From NCBI GenBank assembly GCA_030867875.1, contig JAOWCC010000577.1:93725740-93789739 (forward strand): a stretch of 64,000 nt of DNA, written 5' to 3'. Positions 1-14,100 of this stretch are shown here, piece by piece (the stretch's first letter is position 1; each line of letters starts with the position of its first letter). The stretch comes from Actinernus sp. WN-2022 (lineage: Eukaryota > Cnidaria > Anthozoa > Actiniaria > Actinernidae). Made by a program: the position numbers and the translations under genes. The notes below the pieces were generated by a model. That model did no database searches. It saw only the letters and a program-made list of their open reading frames with translations, and was not told the origin of the DNA.

Positions 1-1376
1 GGTTACTTGCTTTGAGGGTTCCAGTAATGCTAAGTTTAAAGAGCAAGGCCCTGAGATTCCCACACAGCAAAATGTATAGACATGATCCTACTGAAATGCA
101 TTTGGCATATTAAAAATGAATAATTTCATCTAAATCCTCCTTTCTTTGCATAACTTAACTACAGTTTACATTATTTCATTTCAGAAAGAGACTAAAATGA
201 CGCTTACAGAAAAAAATTGTTATCCTCAAATTCTAAATCTTCTTACAAAAATGCATGTTTCACATCAAATATAGGCTTTAAAGTTTACACTAACCTCACT
301 TTCTGTTCCTGAACACTTAAAATTGCCCAGCACCAAGCCATTCTCTCCGTTAGCACTTCACCGCAAGCTAAATTCAACCACTCTAACCGCAAAGCATGCC
401 GGGAAATCCAACCAAATAGCGACAGGACCCTCCCCCCGTCTTCATTCTTCAAAATATATAAGTCTAAAGCGATTTCGACCTCATGCCTTCATATTCGAAT
501 TAATGGCAAGTAAATGTTGTCCAATATTCCAAAAAAGCTATGATAGGTGGCTCCAGACATCCATTTATAAAGCCCACGGCAAGATGACTGAAGAAATCAT
601 GGCCCATAATTTGCCACGAGCAAGAAACGAGGTAGCCTGAAATTCAGCCTCCTCCTTAGCTCGTTCCAAGGTCCACGAGCTGAGGCGGCGGCTGAATTTC
701 AGGCTAGAAACGAGGCTCCATCTCAGTCAAACTGACACCAGGCACAGAATCAGCTGTTCTTCGAGACTGAAGTGCTGATTGAAACTCTCATCAGACTTAA
801 AGGGGCTGTGTCACGGTAAGACTTTAAATTCGTTTTTCCGGGCCGGAAAGAGCTATTTCTACTGATTTTGATATGAACTAACGAACCTCTCGGCCATGTG
901 GGATGCTTAAAATGAAAGCAAATATGCAAAAATGACTAACAAACAGTGTATATAAACAGTCTCCAGGGAAAATATTGAAAATCCTTTCAATCAAGCATTG
1001 AGGGAGGGAAGTTTAACTGTTTGTATCCAATTAACAGCCACTAAACGAGCGTTTACTCGATACATGCGCAGTACCATGACATAGCCCCTTTAATGATGAC
1101 CTCCAGCACTCTATAAATGGTGAAAAAGGCTTTAAAAAGCCTTAAATTCTCTGTATTCCCCAAACAAACTTCCCGCCAGCTCCGCAGTATTCAAAACGAC
1201 AATGCATTTAAAATGGCCGACTGAATACTTTGAGCCCCCAGTATTATAGGTCAGTTGAAAATTCCATGGTAACAGTTTTCTTAGGGGGGAGGGTTCTTTT
1301 CGGTCTAGAAATAGCTAAAAATCAGTTCAAAGGCCTTGGGGCTTAAAGGGTTAACACACGTTATAGAAGTACATAC
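1..1376. other. Intron sequence, no exon seen
   Basis: Part of the intron after exon 14. Apart from the 73-bp hairpin at 633-705 nothing was recognised; short open frames here show no family match. Confidence 0.5.
633..705. mobile_element. Mutator-like mini-element with 9-bp target duplication
   Basis: 73-bp hairpin with ends TAGCCTGAAATTCAGCC and its reverse complement, flanked by the direct repeat GAAACGAGG at 624-632 and 706-714. A 9-bp duplication is typical of Mutator-like elements. Confidence 0.7.
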
Positions 1377-1447
1377 CTTCATGTCTTTTGAGGTTCCAAA
1401 GCCGCTGATTTTGACGACTTGCTTTTCGTCCAGCAGAATGTTCCTCC
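1377..1447 (-). CDS. Exon 14, kinase metal-binding loop (GFG for DFG)
   Basis: Residues 802-825 (RNILLDEKQVVKISGFGTSK). The codon for the usual DFG Asp is GGC (Gly817), while Asn804 of the catalytic loop is kept. KIS-FGTSK is otherwise typical of MAP3Ks. Acceptor GTCAAAAG, donor AAG|GTATGT, phase 1 in, 0 out. The activation segment and C-lobe must lie below base 1. Confidence 0.85.
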
Positions 1448-4400
1448 CTTTTGACAACCGACAAAGAGGACATAAGTTATCCAATTATCAACAATGATTG
1501 CTATAAAAATAGTTACTTTATACGGACACTTCTATTATTTATTGTGTTTATAAAATACCGTAAAAAATCGAATGAGCGCCCTTATTTTCTGTTTCTAATG
1601 CGAAGAGAGGCAGTATATAAGGAGAACATACATACATACACACTTTATTTAAACACTGTAAAATCATCAGTAAGTACAAGTTAAAACAAATTAAAATGCG
1701 TTTAAAACTGGTTTACATGATTGCCGTGTGGGAATCCGTTGCCACATAAGAACGTTTGATTTCCCTTTTGAATTTCCCAAGTGACTCAATTGTTCGGTTG
1801 TTCCACAAAACAGCCCCATTATAACTGAGGCTTCGTTTTAAATAATCGGTACGGGGCTTGAGTACATTTAATTTGTCGTTACTGTTTCGTAGGTCAAAAT
1901 TTATGCTGCTGGGAGTAAACATGTTTTGCAAGTACACTGGAGCGAGGCCATGTATTATTTTAAACATTAAGATAGCTTTGTGCTTTTTTCGGCGTAAGGA
2001 TAGACTATCTCAGTGTAGCTTATCGAGAAGTAAAGTTGCACTAGTGTCGTAATTCGATTGAAGGATAACCCTAGCAGCTCGATTTTGAAGCTTTTCACTT
2101 AATTGTTGGTTTAATCCATCCCAAACAGAGCTGCAGTAGTCAAAATGGGGCTGGATTAGTGCCTGATACATTCTGAGAGCAACGCTCGTAGGAATAAAAG
2201 ATCTTATGCGCTTAAGGGCTCCTATAGCAGAGGAGATTTTCTTTGATTTTTGTTCGACATGCTTTGACCATGAGAGTCGATCATCAATTATCACGCCATA
2301 GAACACTGTAGAGAAGACTTAACAGTTGTTTTAGGGAGAGCAATGTCGAGGTTAAGTTGCAGACTTCACCATTTGCAACCTGAAATGTGATTGGTTACCC
2401 AAACAATAGCCCCTAAAACAATACAAACCCTAACCGTAAAACAATGGGATTCTTTATCAGTGAAGTCCAATAGGATACGACCAACAGAACAGTGAATTCT
2501 AACCGGTTAAGTGACGAGACCAGTTTATGTTTGGTGTGGGAAATAAAACATAACAAACTGCAGCTGTTGTATATATAACAACAAATACGTTTTCAGGGGT
2601 CTTTATTGGAATACGACCATGGGGGCTTGTTGTCCTGGGCGCGTATTGGACATGGCGCTAATTCGAATTTTACGGTAAATGAATCCCACCTCGAAATATT
2701 GCGAACATATTAATCAAAGGTAACCATTGGGTGACTCACGGATGACAATGTTGAATCCTGTCAATCAAATTTATTGCAAAACTTTCTTTCATTTCTCCAA
2801 ACTATTTTAGTGAAATGAAACCCATGCAAACCCTTATAACGCAATCAAGCAGTAACCAAACTTGGGCTGCCTGTGCTTCTTCACGAACCCACCACTGGTC
2901 CACACGGCGGCAAAACGTTGTACTCCGCTGGCCGAAAGAACGAAGGCTCTGGTTTCAAATACAAGTTTCCGAGTGCCTATAAGCCCCATTTTTTTATCAT
3001 TAAATCGATTCTATATCAAGTAAATATATACATTGTAAGAGATTTCTTCATTTGAGTGTTACGTCTGAGTTATAGAGGTATGCTAATTTTTTGATGTCCA
3101 GGAGGCACACAAAAGGTCCTTTCTTACTCCTTGTGAAAGAAACAATTTCTGATTCATACAAAATATTTGGTAAAATCACTGATATAAGGCCCAAATATAT
3201 GTGAAAAAAACTTCATATGTCCTACATTGTTGTCACAGCGTTTTTACAAGTTAGGCTATTTTTAGATTATTTTCCCCGCCAATAGGAGATATTGTAGTTG
3301 AGTCTACGAATAGCAGTTTCAGCGGTATTGACCCGAACGCCTCACTTCAATGTAATGAAGCGCCATTGAAACCATCATTCTTACACGACACCAACACCCT
3401 CCTAAACAAGCACGACTAATTTAGATACACAGTTTGAATGGCGCTTCATTACATTGAAGTGAGGCGTTCGGGTCAATACCGCTGAAACTGCTATTCGTAG
3501 ACTCAACTACAATATCTCCTATTAATGGTTGCACCGTGGCGGAACAAAAGATGCCTCATTAGCTACTTTTGTTATACCAACAACATGTCTGCTACGCTTT
3601 TGTGATTTGATTCCCTTAGGAATAATTGCAACTGAACAATAGCGGGAAACCATTCTAAAAATAACCTTGTGAAAACGCTGTGACATAGGCCTAGTATGCG
3701 GGATGGACGCTGTGACATAGGCCTAGTATGCGGGATGGACGCTGTGACATAGGCCTAGTATGCGGGATGGACGCCCCTAGTTATGGGCTCCTGACGTGTG
3801 TGACATCACAAATTAACATACTAGAAATAGAAACCTCTATAACTCAGACGGAACACTAAAATCAATAAATATTTTACTATTCCCCTATTTACCAGAAGTC
3901 CATATCCATACACAAACCACAGAAAATCCAAATTTATATAAGAGAGCCTGCTTTGGGCTTCCTGTGTATACAAATTCAAAATGGCGGTCAGGAAAGAAAA
4001 CAGAATTCTAACGGGACAGGACTTTCCTGTGGCTAAACCACAGATCAAATTGGAAGGAAAGTAATTAATTTTACCTGGGAATATTGTTAACTTTCAATTA
4101 TTAAGCAATCACTATAGTAAAAAGCTATTGCATGCTTGGTATGGTGCTCGCTGGCTCGCACAAAGTTAGGCATTCCCCGGGGGCATTCCCAATATTCTAA
4201 GGGTCTGAGCTTTTCAGAGTCGATCGCCCTGATGCATTTTCCAGTCTGCAGTCTGCATTTTCCAGTCTGCAGTCTGCATTTTCCAGTCTGCATTTTGTAC
4301 TGCATACAATACTGTGTGGTTTGATGACAAAAAGTTGTTAATTACCATTCTGAAAAACGTTACTCATGGCTAAATAAATTTAGTTCGGTTCCTCGGTAAT

Positions 4401-7400
4401 AATTCACTCTTTTCGCCTGGTGGCCATCTTGGATTCAAAGCGATGCGATCCTTTGTTTTTGCTAGGTTAGCCACGCACTGAGGGATATCAGAACGAGTTT
4501 ACCTAGCAAAAAAGAAAAAAAATATTGCCTCGCTATGAATCCAAAATGGCCACCATGGAAAAGAATGAATAGTATCACAAAGTGATACCATGACATTTCG
4601 GATATTAGTTATTACATTTTTCCAAGAGCCTCCGGAGGATTTGAAAAATATTCTCCGCCTGCGGCGTCGAGACTTCCACAAATCCTCATTCAGCTCTTGG
4701 GGAAATTTAATCACTAATTTTCCTTGTAATCGTACATCTTATACCCCTGCATTCACACCAACTAAACCTGTTTAATTAAACTGAGTTTATGTAGCCCCCA
4801 TATTGCATGTGTTTAGTTGCATAGAGTTAAAACTATATCGTTTAGTTAAGGTCAATTTTGCGAATGCGAATTAAACAGCTTTTAGACATAACTGTTTAAG
4901 CTTTGGTGTACTAACCAATAAAACCCAGCTCACGAAAGATTCAGTGGTCTTTACATGGAATTACAACTATTGATTTTCAATCTAATGCTCGTCTTTTTTA
5001 AGCTGTTCAGTTATATATCATTCAGTCCGCTCTCTTTACTTCCTTTATTATATCAATATTTATGTGTATGTATATGCGTGTACATGTATGTGTATATAAA
5101 TATATGATGCAGATTATATTTGTTTATTTGAATTACACAAGCCCTCTCGATGAGCTATAGCTCTTGGAGCAAATGTAAAGAAAATATATTGTTCAAATAA
5201 ATAATAATAAAAACTCCCCGCGCTTTTCAGTACGCCTATACGTTTTTAGTACGCCGTATACGTTTTTAGTACGCCGTATACGTTTTTAGTACGCCGTATA
5301 CGTTTTTAGTACGCCGTATACGTCCTCTATACTGCTTCTAACCTTTGATATCTCCGTGAATGATTCCATTTTCGTGTAGGTACGCCAAACCAGTGATTAT
5401 CTGCCGGGTGAAACTTCTGGTGTTCAGTTCATCAAATGGACCATTCGTAACAATTTTCTGGTAAACAGATCCCTAAGTCAAACAAAGAAATACCAAAACT
5501 CAGCAAAAATGTTAGGAATATTACTAGGTATAGCGTTTGTGAAGCCAAAGTGGAATGCAAAAATAACTAATTTCGTGGAAAAAGATGGGCGGGGATTCAG
5601 GTTTCTTGATGGAAACCACTGACTCTTCTGATGTGCCTCTTTTTTGCCTAATAGGCAATTTTGACCTCTAAAAGGGACAACAAATAGGAAAAGTAAACTC
5701 GAAGGCCAAAAAACTACTAGAAAAAAAATGTTGGTTGGTCATATATTTGTTACAAGCAAAAAAGGGCAAACATTCCTACCTGAATTTGTTTTCCCCTCAC
5801 AACTGAAGCAACCCTAAATCTAAAGCTACCTTTGAAAATCAGACAATTAGATACAAAGACTGAGGGTTATTAACTTCACTGATTCCTACCCCTGGTATGT
5901 ATTCCATGAGCATGGCCAGGGTGGTGACAGTTTCCCTTGCAGAATAGTATCGCACTATGTGCAGATGCTTAATAGTCTTTAGAATGTTGATCTCTTTCCT
6001 CAATGCCGCCACGTGCTGCAATCAAATGATTCCCCATCTAAGTACCTCTTAAAGCACGTTATAGTACCCATCAAACACTACTTAATAATTCATGAGGTAA
6101 GTAGCCAACCAGAGGTCTTGATTTGTACCCATGTAAAAATGAAAGGCGGGATCCCGCCTATCCCACCTGGGATCCCACCTTCTTTACAGCTGGGATCCCA
6201 GGCGGGATCTTGTGAGATCCCGGCCGGGATTATTAGACATCCCGCCTCAGACAATCCCACCTGGGATCCCGCCTTCCCACCCGGAATCCCGCCCGGGATC
6301 CCGCCATCCCGCCCGGGATCCCGCCATCCCGCCCGGGATCCCACCATCCCACCCGGGATCCCACCATCCCACCCGGGATCCCACCATCCCGCCCGGGATT
6401 ATTAGACATATCCCACCTGGGATTCTGCCATCCCATGCAAATGCTGGATCCCACCTGGGATTGGCGGGATCCCAGCTATCCCGCCTGGGATGTAACAAAT
6501 CCCACCCGGGATCCCACCTCTATAAAGCCAGCATAATTATTCCATGAAATGTTTTGTTTACATACTATGAATTCTTTTCATTGTACTGGTATGTAAACTT
6601 TAATTTATAGAAAAAAATTACATACCGGTATATCGTATTGAGATAGCAGATACTTAACATGATTGGCAGGTAAAAAAATAATTATATAGTGAATGACATA
6701 GGACCTTCTATAGCTTAATGTATACTTGGGTTGCTGGGTCCTATAAAAAAAAAGCTTAATAGGAAAGCTTTTACGGTAGCCATGCAGTGTTTCAATCAAT
6801 TTAATAAAGAGATGAGGGCTTAGAAAAGCTGAAATGGCTGTTATGCCTATACCATAAAATCCTGTTTGTATTCTCTTCTGGTATGATTAAACCCCTGGCT
6901 ATAGACTGGTAACATAAAATCTAATAAAAGACCTCTTCCAAAAAACATGGCAGAATTTTAATTGCAAACGACCAAACTTGCTGTTATAAATTATTTAATG
7001 TCCATTATATTTCATGGTCTTATACTGCACTGGCTCACTAAAATTTAATCCACACAATTTCTAGCTCATGTACTTGATCCGATCTGCAAATCGATAGACC
7101 TCTCCTTGTTCAAGCACTTGCAAGAGATCAAGTGACAAAGTGCTGTGCCGAATCCGCTGTGCCTATGATGGAAGAAAGTAGTGTGTTAAAAGTTATTGAA
7201 TACGAGAGATGCACGTAGCAAGAGTTATTTTCCAAAATTGTAGTACAGTGTTCTATTTATGCACATACTGTTAAAAAATATGTATTTCCCCTAGGCCTAT
7301 AGCTATAAAGTGAAATTTCACATGCACAATGTCCACTAATTTACAGAAGAACTTAAAGTATTGACTGAATTGAATTTGTTTGAATTGCAATTCCGTATAA

Positions 7401-10400
7401 ACACGTGCAAATTATTTCACTTCCAAAAAGCAATATTACCTTTTGTTGTAACTCAGTGACACTGCCTTAAATTAAAAGTGAGACATTTCACTCTCTTCGA
7501 ACAGTAGTACTCCATGACTACAAGATTTCGATCAATCCTTTAACTAAAAGATTCACTTTACATAAACTTGGTAAACTTTTTGTATGGATTTCGTCATTGA
7601 AAATGGATAAGATACAACTACAAGCAGACCACGTGCACGAGACCGTTCAAACAACAGCTGAACTAAAAGTATGATAACCAAGCGCTATATTCCCTTTTCT
7701 TGTTACAATCCACAACAATTGAATGATCACATCTTACCTTTATAGTTTTCTTATCTCCCATGTATTTTGAAAACCCTTTGCTCAGTTTGGAAGCCATATT
7801 ATACAAGAAATCGCATGTCGTGCCTAAGTTGTTAGTTTTGAAAATGGCGCTATGTGCCCGCACAATTCAGGTCAGTGGTCTTTAGATAAGCAATGCATCC
7901 TGGGATCAGTTCACATCCGCCATCTTTGTTTGTTGTTGAGAACTTTACTAAAGCTGAGCTGGCGGGAAGTGCTTCATCTGAGGATTAATTTGCGAAATGG
8001 TCTGGCTATATATTCAAGGAATCTAAACGCTAATGAACTGGTCAACTAACTCCTCATCTGTTTTGCTGTGTCTGCCTGGAAAGCATGTAAGTCGTAAGGC
8101 CATTTTAACACCCAAGGCTGCATGCTATAGCTGGGACTGAACTCAGGTTCTCACTTTTATATTAGTTTTACGCAAACATCAACCTATATATTTTCTTCTC
8201 CTTTTCTGGTTGCATGAAGCCTTGACCTATAGTACAACCAGCAATGAGTTGTATCAGGACTTTGCTGTTTCTAACGAAATTATTATACATGTATTAGTCG
8301 AGTCCACTCGATCGATTGCTGAGCATGTACCTCGTAGACATCAAGTTTAAATAAACTGCCAACTCATGCAACTTGTACTTCATTTCTGTATAAATCTTGT
8401 AATGTTTCAGCCAGTCATTAACGTTCCTATTTCTCGGAGAAAGTTATGAAATCTGCGCTTCTGTAAGTAACTTTAGATCCTTTGAAAGCCAATTTATTAT
8501 TGGTTGGAGTTCCAATTTGTTCTGTCAATAATTGTTTGGGCGTATGTTCGATCTGTCAGGTGGTAAGGTGCCAAACAAACGTTGCCTTGTGAAATCCACA
8601 ACAATATTTTTTTACCATGTGATGGTTAATATTAGGGTGTTCATGAATGTTCTAGCTGCATGCAAATTTGGAAGCAAGTGCTGCATATAACTTTCCATAT
8701 CCTATGAAAAGATTTAGTATTTACACTGTAACATACAGCTAGTTTTCATAGTATTTTCATAGTACCTTAATTTCATAGCCTCTTGTTATACTAATTTCTT
8801 AGTCTGATTTCATAGAATGTAAAATTCAAAGCCAAACAATTCATAGGGGACTATATTCATAGGATATAATTTCCCTTTATAAAATTTGAGTCTTTCATAG
8901 GTCTATGAAAAGAAACCTTCATAGTGCTATGAAAATATTTCATGGGATATTTCATAGGTTGGCCTAGTTTCATATAGCCTTTTCATGTGGTCTTAATAGG
9001 ATATTGCACTAGTAGTGTATACACTGGTATTTCATTGGAAATTATATATTAAAATATATGTACTGATTGCTGTAATTTACTTTCCAGGTGGGATTTTGTT
9101 GTCATATATATCCCAGACAGATAGCTGCATGGGAATGCCAGGATCCCATCAGCTATCCCGGCTTTAGAGGTGGGATCCCAGGTGGGATTTTATTTCATGC
9201 CAGGTGGGATAGTTGGGATCCCTCCATCCCACCTGGGATCCCGGCTTTAGAGTAAGGATCCCAGGTGGGATTTTTTTTCATGCCAGGCGGGATAGGTGGG
9301 ATCCCACCATCCCACCTGGGATCCCATATGTCCCACCTGGGATCCCGGCTTTAGAGGTGGGATCCCGGGTGGGATTTCTTACCATCCCAGGCGGGATAGC
9401 TGGGATCCCACCAGATGACATGGGATCCCGCCAATCCCACCTGGGATCCCAGCTGGGATTGGCGGGATCCCACCTCTGTCCCGCCTCTATTTTGACATGG
9501 GTACCACGTGACGTACTTTGAAACCCTTTTCAAAGTCCAAGGACTTTGAACTATGAATATTCATAGTTCAAAGTGCTTGGACTTAGAAAAGAATTTCAAA
9601 GTACTGTAGGCAAATACCTTGAACAAAGGGAGGTCTCACGATTGATCACAGACTTCCCCAAGCGGTAAAAAATGTCAAAGTACAATACCTGTCTTGATGT
9701 CCTCTTATTCATAAATTCCACCTAAAATGTATTATATATGTATTGTGCAAAATAGACTTGAACTTGATGCATACAGTGGAATCTGTGTTTTTTTTTGCAC
9801 ACTGCCCCGACACTGCGCATGTCCGTAACGCCGACTATAGTGCCAAACTATGTGTTCATCAAATTTCACGCCAGGTTGTAAACACTTACTCCCACGAGAA
9901 CAAGCGCATAATTGCTAACATTCCATCTTTTCTTTAACATGAACGATATGTAAATACGCAAGTACAACCTACAAGCCTGAAACATCGAAACTCTAAATGC
10001 ATGAAGTTTTAAAATCATTTTGTTGTTTATCCCATAACCACCAAGCAAGCATGAAATTATTAAGTAGTATTTGATGTCGTTTCAAGGCCTCCAATTCGGA
10101 CTGGACGGGGTTTCAAAGTCCTCGCAATTAGTTCCAGTACTCGGCGTAATTGCGCGGACTCATTGCGCGGTCCTCATTGTCGGCCTTGAAACATTACTTA
10201 ACCTTCACATGCAGTTAATGGGAATTTAAGGATATTCATAAGGAACCATATTATCACCCCGATATTGGGGGATAATTATAATTTGATGAAGTGTAAAACT
10301 ATATCTACAATTATCCTATAAATATTATATTTCAGCCAATCAGAGCTCAGCATTACTAAAATAATAATAATAATGTTATCTATTGTCTCCGAAGAGTTTT

Positions 10401-11139
10401 TCAATAGAGCCCTGCATAACATAAATAAGAAACAAAAATAAAAATACATTAATAATCTAGAGTTAAAAACTAGGCTAAAAATACATTTATAGAGTGACTA
10501 GAGCTAAAGTTCATGATAATTCAAAAACATGTCTTTTGACATTCTGTTTAAAACGTTTCCCGCAACGAATTATCTAAACTATTCCATTCACTAAAACCTT
10601 GGTATAATATATAAACGTTGTTTGCCATAATTAAGCTTGATTCTTGGAAGTCTAATCGAATTCTTTCTCCTTGTATTATACATGTGAATGTCACTGTTCT
10701 TTTTAAAGATATTAAAATCATAATCAATGAGTCCATTGACAAACTTATATTTTAAAATATTACGATGCACAAGACGACGTTTGGAAAGAGTAGGCCAATT
10801 GAGATTTGACAAGGATTGTGCTGAAGAACTATACCTAGGTAAGTTAAGAACTATCTTGGCCGCCTTATTTTGCAAAATCTGAAGATCGTCCATAAGGGTT
10901 GAGTTGTATTTGTCACCCGGCGCATCCTTAGACAGAGACGTATAAGCCGTTGGCCTTGTCTCCTTCCTCTTCTAGTAAAGTAAAGTCACCTTTATTTATA
11001 GAGGGTTTAAACACGTTAACCGGATAACAGTTATCTAACACGTGGCCCTCTCTTTACTTTAGTCCTACGGTTCTACATCCTTATCCGAGAAGACGAGAAG
11101 GTCTAACCGTTCACTGTTCAATTATGTAAAGGCAGCACC

Positions 11140-11178
<39 letters not shown>

Positions 11179-14100
11179 CCAGGGTTTGAACCCACGACCT
11201 CCCGCTCAACAGATCGGAGCTCAACCACTGAGCTAACGGGGACTGAGGCGGTTAGCTCTTCTAATCTATACAAGAACCAATTGTGCTGTTTCGTGAAAGA
11301 GTAGGGGATTGTCTTCCGACACAACAGCCTGGTATTCTGAGGTACTAACAATCACTCATGATTGTCAACTGCATGGCAGCTCATGGCAGCACATTGCGCC
11401 ACAATTATAGTAGCCCGTATCACAAAAATAACTTTGTGAAGTACTGCATTTGAATATACGCATACAGAATTTGCGCTATATAAATGAATACTTTTACCTT
11501 TTTTAAACGACAGAAACTAACCTCCTTAATATCAGGTGCGTCTTGTCCGAGGCCAACAACTTTAACAGCAAGATTTTCTCCTGAAACTTTGTCTCTGCAA
11601 AGGTACACCTAAAAACAAGTTCAACATAACTTCTTTAAAGTGCTTATGAGCCCTAGCCAGAAATTGTTTATTTGGGTGTAGTAAAATGTTTAAGACCTTG
11701 TTCAACCATTATTGGGTGATTTATTGTCGTAATATTGCTATAAAATGCGTTACAAATCCTTGAAATGACGTCATATAAGTCACATTATGCTAATGAGTTG
11801 AACATGAATTGAGTCACGCAACACTGAATGTCGTTATTTTTTCGTTTTGTTTTTCAGGCTTCAGATATTTGATCCTTGCTATCTTATTGAAATATATTGT
11901 AATAAGTGGAGTTGACATAAACATAGAGGAAAAGGAACTAAAATTGGTTTGAGACGTAAATGACGTCATTCAGTGATCGTTAATAACTGTCCTTGAGCCA
12001 TTTTGTCACATTCCTCGTAGCAAGTCAAAGACAAATCAATGACCTAATCTTTTTCCATAAGATTAAGAATAAGTTTCTCAGTATTAAAATTGAAATTTTC
12101 CAAATGAGTGTTTATGTACTTTCGACCTGGAAGTCTTCAACATTTATGTAATTTCCGTCACATCGGTGCAGGCGTTAATGCCTATAAACAATCATTTTTT
12201 ATTTGCCAGATGTATTTCATGTTGGAATCTCCTTCCAAGCGAGGCTGTAATCGCACAGTCAGTATTTTTTTTCGTTCCTTGGTTGTTGATATCCCGGGTG
12301 GCTACTGATTCTGACCTTTCCCGCATTCGATCGAACAATGGCACCAAGTTGAAATTCGGGGTAGAGAAAAATACAGTAAATGTATGAACATGTCTACTCC
12401 AATCTCAAATTGGTGCCATTGTTGGTGGACATTCGGGAGCGGAATGCGGTAAAGGTCTATTAGTTTTCGCAAGTTTATCGTAATAGCATGTAATAGCTGC
12501 GGTTACACTACCCCAGATAAAGTCGTCTACCCAATAAAACTAACCCCAATAAAATCCATCTGGGGTTTGAATTTACCTGGGTACAGCGGTTACACGAAGA
12601 CCGTTGAATATCACGCCCCAGTAACTTTGTGGCTTCGTTGATCTTCGCTTCGTTGATCAAAACAATCACGCCTCTCGAGAGCTGTCAGATCCTCGAAATT
12701 TCATTGGCTGGACTATCTGGGGTCGGCAGCGACCCCTAAGACTTATCTGGGGTGCTATCAAGGGAAAGTTCCATTGTTCTTTCTTTCGTAACTATGGAAA
12801 TATACCTAGGTACGTTTTCTCCTGGGCAAATCGGTTAGACACGGAAACACGAATTTACCCGGGTAAATTTCCAATATACCTAGTAAAACTGGTCTAGTGT
12901 AACCGCAGCTATTATTAGTGTCAGTTTTGTATTATATACATTTTGTAATGTAAATATGTAAGTACAAACCGGCGCTGACCGTGCCTGGATTAGTTTATGC
13001 TACAACTGGAACGAGTTCAAACCATTTTTGTATACATGTTTGGGAACCTCGACAGAAAAACAGTACGCGCGCTGTGTGATGGAAGACACCATTTTAAATA
13101 GCATTGCCGAGAACGAAATACTTTTTTTCTGAAGTAGTCTACTCTTTCGGAGAACTCATTTCTTTCAGAGCTTGCTTGTTTAATGTCATCTATAGATATA
13201 TTCCTGGTCATATTGCCAAAGGCTAAGAGCGAATCCGATTACAAAATAAATAGCACTTCGAACGTAACGTAGGAGATATACATCTCTCTCAAAAAGTATT
13301 ATCGACTAACCTTGGCATAGCCCCCTGACCCTATCATTCTGACCAACTCATAGTATTCTGGGTCTAGAAAGTTTCCCAATCGATTCAGCTGACGTTGATC
13401 CTTTTTCTTTGGCTTGGATAATTGGGGAATTGGGGAACCTCGGAAGCCAGGCCTTTTTTCCTGAAAAGTGAAGGTAATATGTGTCATCATGACCGACTGA
13501 AAACATTTTGGAACTATTTTATTACTTAACATATGGCACTACACAATATATAGTTCAAGTATGATCCTCTTGAGTCGCACGCTCTTTCGTTTGGTTTGAC
13601 TAGAAAATTCATTAAGCACCTTTTATGGTCGACACTCGCTGCACAAGTTATTTAGAGATTCGACGGCGATCGCGCGCGAATAGAGTGATTTCACTAAACC
13701 CGTGAAACAAAATCTACTAGTCTGTATCTAGTACATTGTCTTGAATAAAACAGAAGAAAACAATGGAATTACGTGTCTCCTACTGTGCATTAGTCTACTA
13801 ATTGTTTCACGGGTTTTCTGCAATCACTGCTGATATCCAAATAAGTAAATACGTCCAATCATATTCGAATGTGGAAACACTGAATATAAAGATATGAGTA
13901 AAACAAGAGTCGAAAGCCTTAATGCGTCAAGGTGTCACCAATGCGTTATCAGTTCAATGTCAAAGCATTACTCGAAATTGCTCCTTCAAGTTATTCAAGT
14001 AGTTATTAATTCAAATAATGAGTAGCATTATTGATTTTGCAGTGTTGATGTCAGTGGTTCAACCATAATCTATCTTTAATATATAATTATCGATGAAATA

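Larger units (their letters stand above)
3062..3850. mobile_element. Composite inverted-repeat element
   Basis: Outer ends CGTCTGAGTTATAGAGGT (3062) and its reverse complement (to 3850) enclose a second inverted repeat, TGTCACAGCGTTTT (3231) / AAAACGCTGTGACA (3684). The inner part is also found, reverse-oriented, at about 43,066-43,310. A DNA-transposon derivative without coding capacity. Confidence 0.65.

Noticed and set aside
11160..11245. tRNA gene
   Set aside because: A and B boxes present but no closed acceptor stem, and a SINE body follows.
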